This document shows, one piece after another, positions 21,203 to 21,644 of a stretch of 21,644 nucleotides of DNA. Both the position numbers and the translations under genes were made by a program. The notes beneath the pieces were generated by a model. It was not told where the DNA came from. It was given only the letters and a program-made list of their open reading frames with translations, and searched no databases. Origin of the DNA: Prevotella sp. (lineage in GTDB: Bacteria > Bacteroidota > Bacteroidia > Bacteroidales > Bacteroidaceae); NCBI GenBank assembly GCA_016291915.1, contig JAEEZP010000011.1:1-21644 (forward strand). The letters are read 5' to 3'. Numbering within the stretch: the first letter of the stretch is position 1; every line of letters starts with the position of its first letter.

Positions 21203-21644
21203 ATGAAGAGACATTTCTGGTTATGGATGATCTTGCCGATGATCGCCATCGGTTTTACTTCCTGTTCTGAAGATGACGAGCCGGAGATTCCCTGGTATGA
21301 GGATATAGCCACGCTCCAGTCGGATTATGCCAAGGCCCTTATCGATGCGCAGTATCCGGATGCCTCAAAGGTTTCCACGACACTGATGCCCATCAGCGAG
21401 AGTAATCCCGAACTGGAATGGATCACCGTCGATGGAAAGAAGATGGTATTGGTCTGTGCGATAACGAACCAGCCAAGTCTCAAGTTTTGGGCAGCCACCG
21501 ATACTTTCCGGTTGTCTAAGCAGACAGGACTTTGGGTGACGTTGCCGCAGGAATGGAAACACCGTGCCGGACAATATGCCGGGATGGATTCGATCGCCTC
21601 CCGTTTCCGTATGAGTCAGATGTTGGGACTCTATCCCGACTGCG
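21203..21644 (+). CDS. Unrecognised lipoprotein, 5' part only
   Basis: The frame is open from this ATG to the window edge (147 codons). The signal peptide (residues 1-20) ends FTSC with lipid Cys21, followed by SEDDEPE, an acidic run like the Bacteroidota surface-export signal, so a surface lipoprotein is likely. The rest (residues 30-147) is soluble, with the segments ISESNPELEWITVDGKKMV and QTGLWVTLPQEWKHRAGQY. I do not recognise the family. The start fits a purine-rich leader (AATAAAGAT) without a strong Shine-Dalgarno. It may form a unit with the LRR and peptide genes, but a 445-base gap with three hairpins separates them. Confidence 0.8.
   Translation, partial: MKRHFWLWMILPMIAIGFTSCSEDDEPEIPWYEDIATLQSDYAKALIDAQYPDASKVSTTLMPISESNPELEWITVDGKKMVLVCAITNQPSLKFWAATDTFRLSKQTGLWVTLPQEWKHRAGQYAGMDSIASRFRMSQMLGLYPDC

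Overview
The window looks like chromosomal DNA from a plant-glycan-degrading Bacteroidota, most likely Prevotellaceae (Prevotella/Segatella-like). The reasons are adjacent SusE/SusF-type starch-binding lipoproteins, lipoproteins with acidic residues just after the lipid cysteine, a clear Bacteroidota promoter (TTTG, 19 bases, TAnnTTTG) before the GH53 gene, few Shine-Dalgarno sites, a BspA-type leucine-rich-repeat protein, and a recurring short C-terminal motif on secreted proteins. The species call is inference; no rRNA or tRNA gene is present.

Layout. 1-3684 (+): the end of a susE-like gene, a susF-like gene and an OmpA-family gene, closed by a hairpin terminator. 3752-5809 (+): a secreted GH13 alpha-amylase with starch-binding and C-terminal sorting-like modules. 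6119-7345 (+): a secreted GH53 endo-beta-1,4-galactanase with its own promoter. 7347-11763 (-): a four-gene MacAB-type ABC efflux operon (ATPase, two different permeases, periplasmic adaptor) with no TolC gene in view. 11897-14911 (-): a 1004-residue FAD/Fe-S D-2-hydroxyacid dehydrogenase. 15095-17053 (-): a secreted PL1 pectate lyase with two FN3-like domains. 17054-18106: about 1 kb without a credible gene, packed with palindromes, heptad repeats and purine mirror repeats. 18107-20757 (+): a BspA-like LRR protein followed 17 bases later by a 65-residue peptide gene with a strong ribosome binding site. 20758-21202: a hairpin-rich gap. 21203-21644 (+): the start of an unrecognised lipoprotein.

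How the parts fit. SusE/F and the amylase bind and cut starch at or outside the outer membrane; GH53 and PL1 attack pectin (galactan side chains and homogalacturonan). The efflux operon and the dehydrogenase look like housekeeping or stress functions with no obvious link to glycan use. The amylase, the GH53 and the LRR protein end in the same short motif, suggesting a shared export or anchoring route.

The most unusual content is non-coding. (1) Five short arrays with a strict 7-base period but different sequences sit in spacers and run across stop codons. (2) Two neighbouring elements at 17470-17539 have a pyrimidine arm, a complementary purine arm and a mirror-image purine arm, the geometry of a fold-back triplex. 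(3) There are palindrome families with cores GGGAYAGG/CCTGTCCC and TCTCTG/CAGAGA. (4) The 65-residue peptide has a leader-like N-terminus and a GG motif. The gene content itself is otherwise ordinary for this group.
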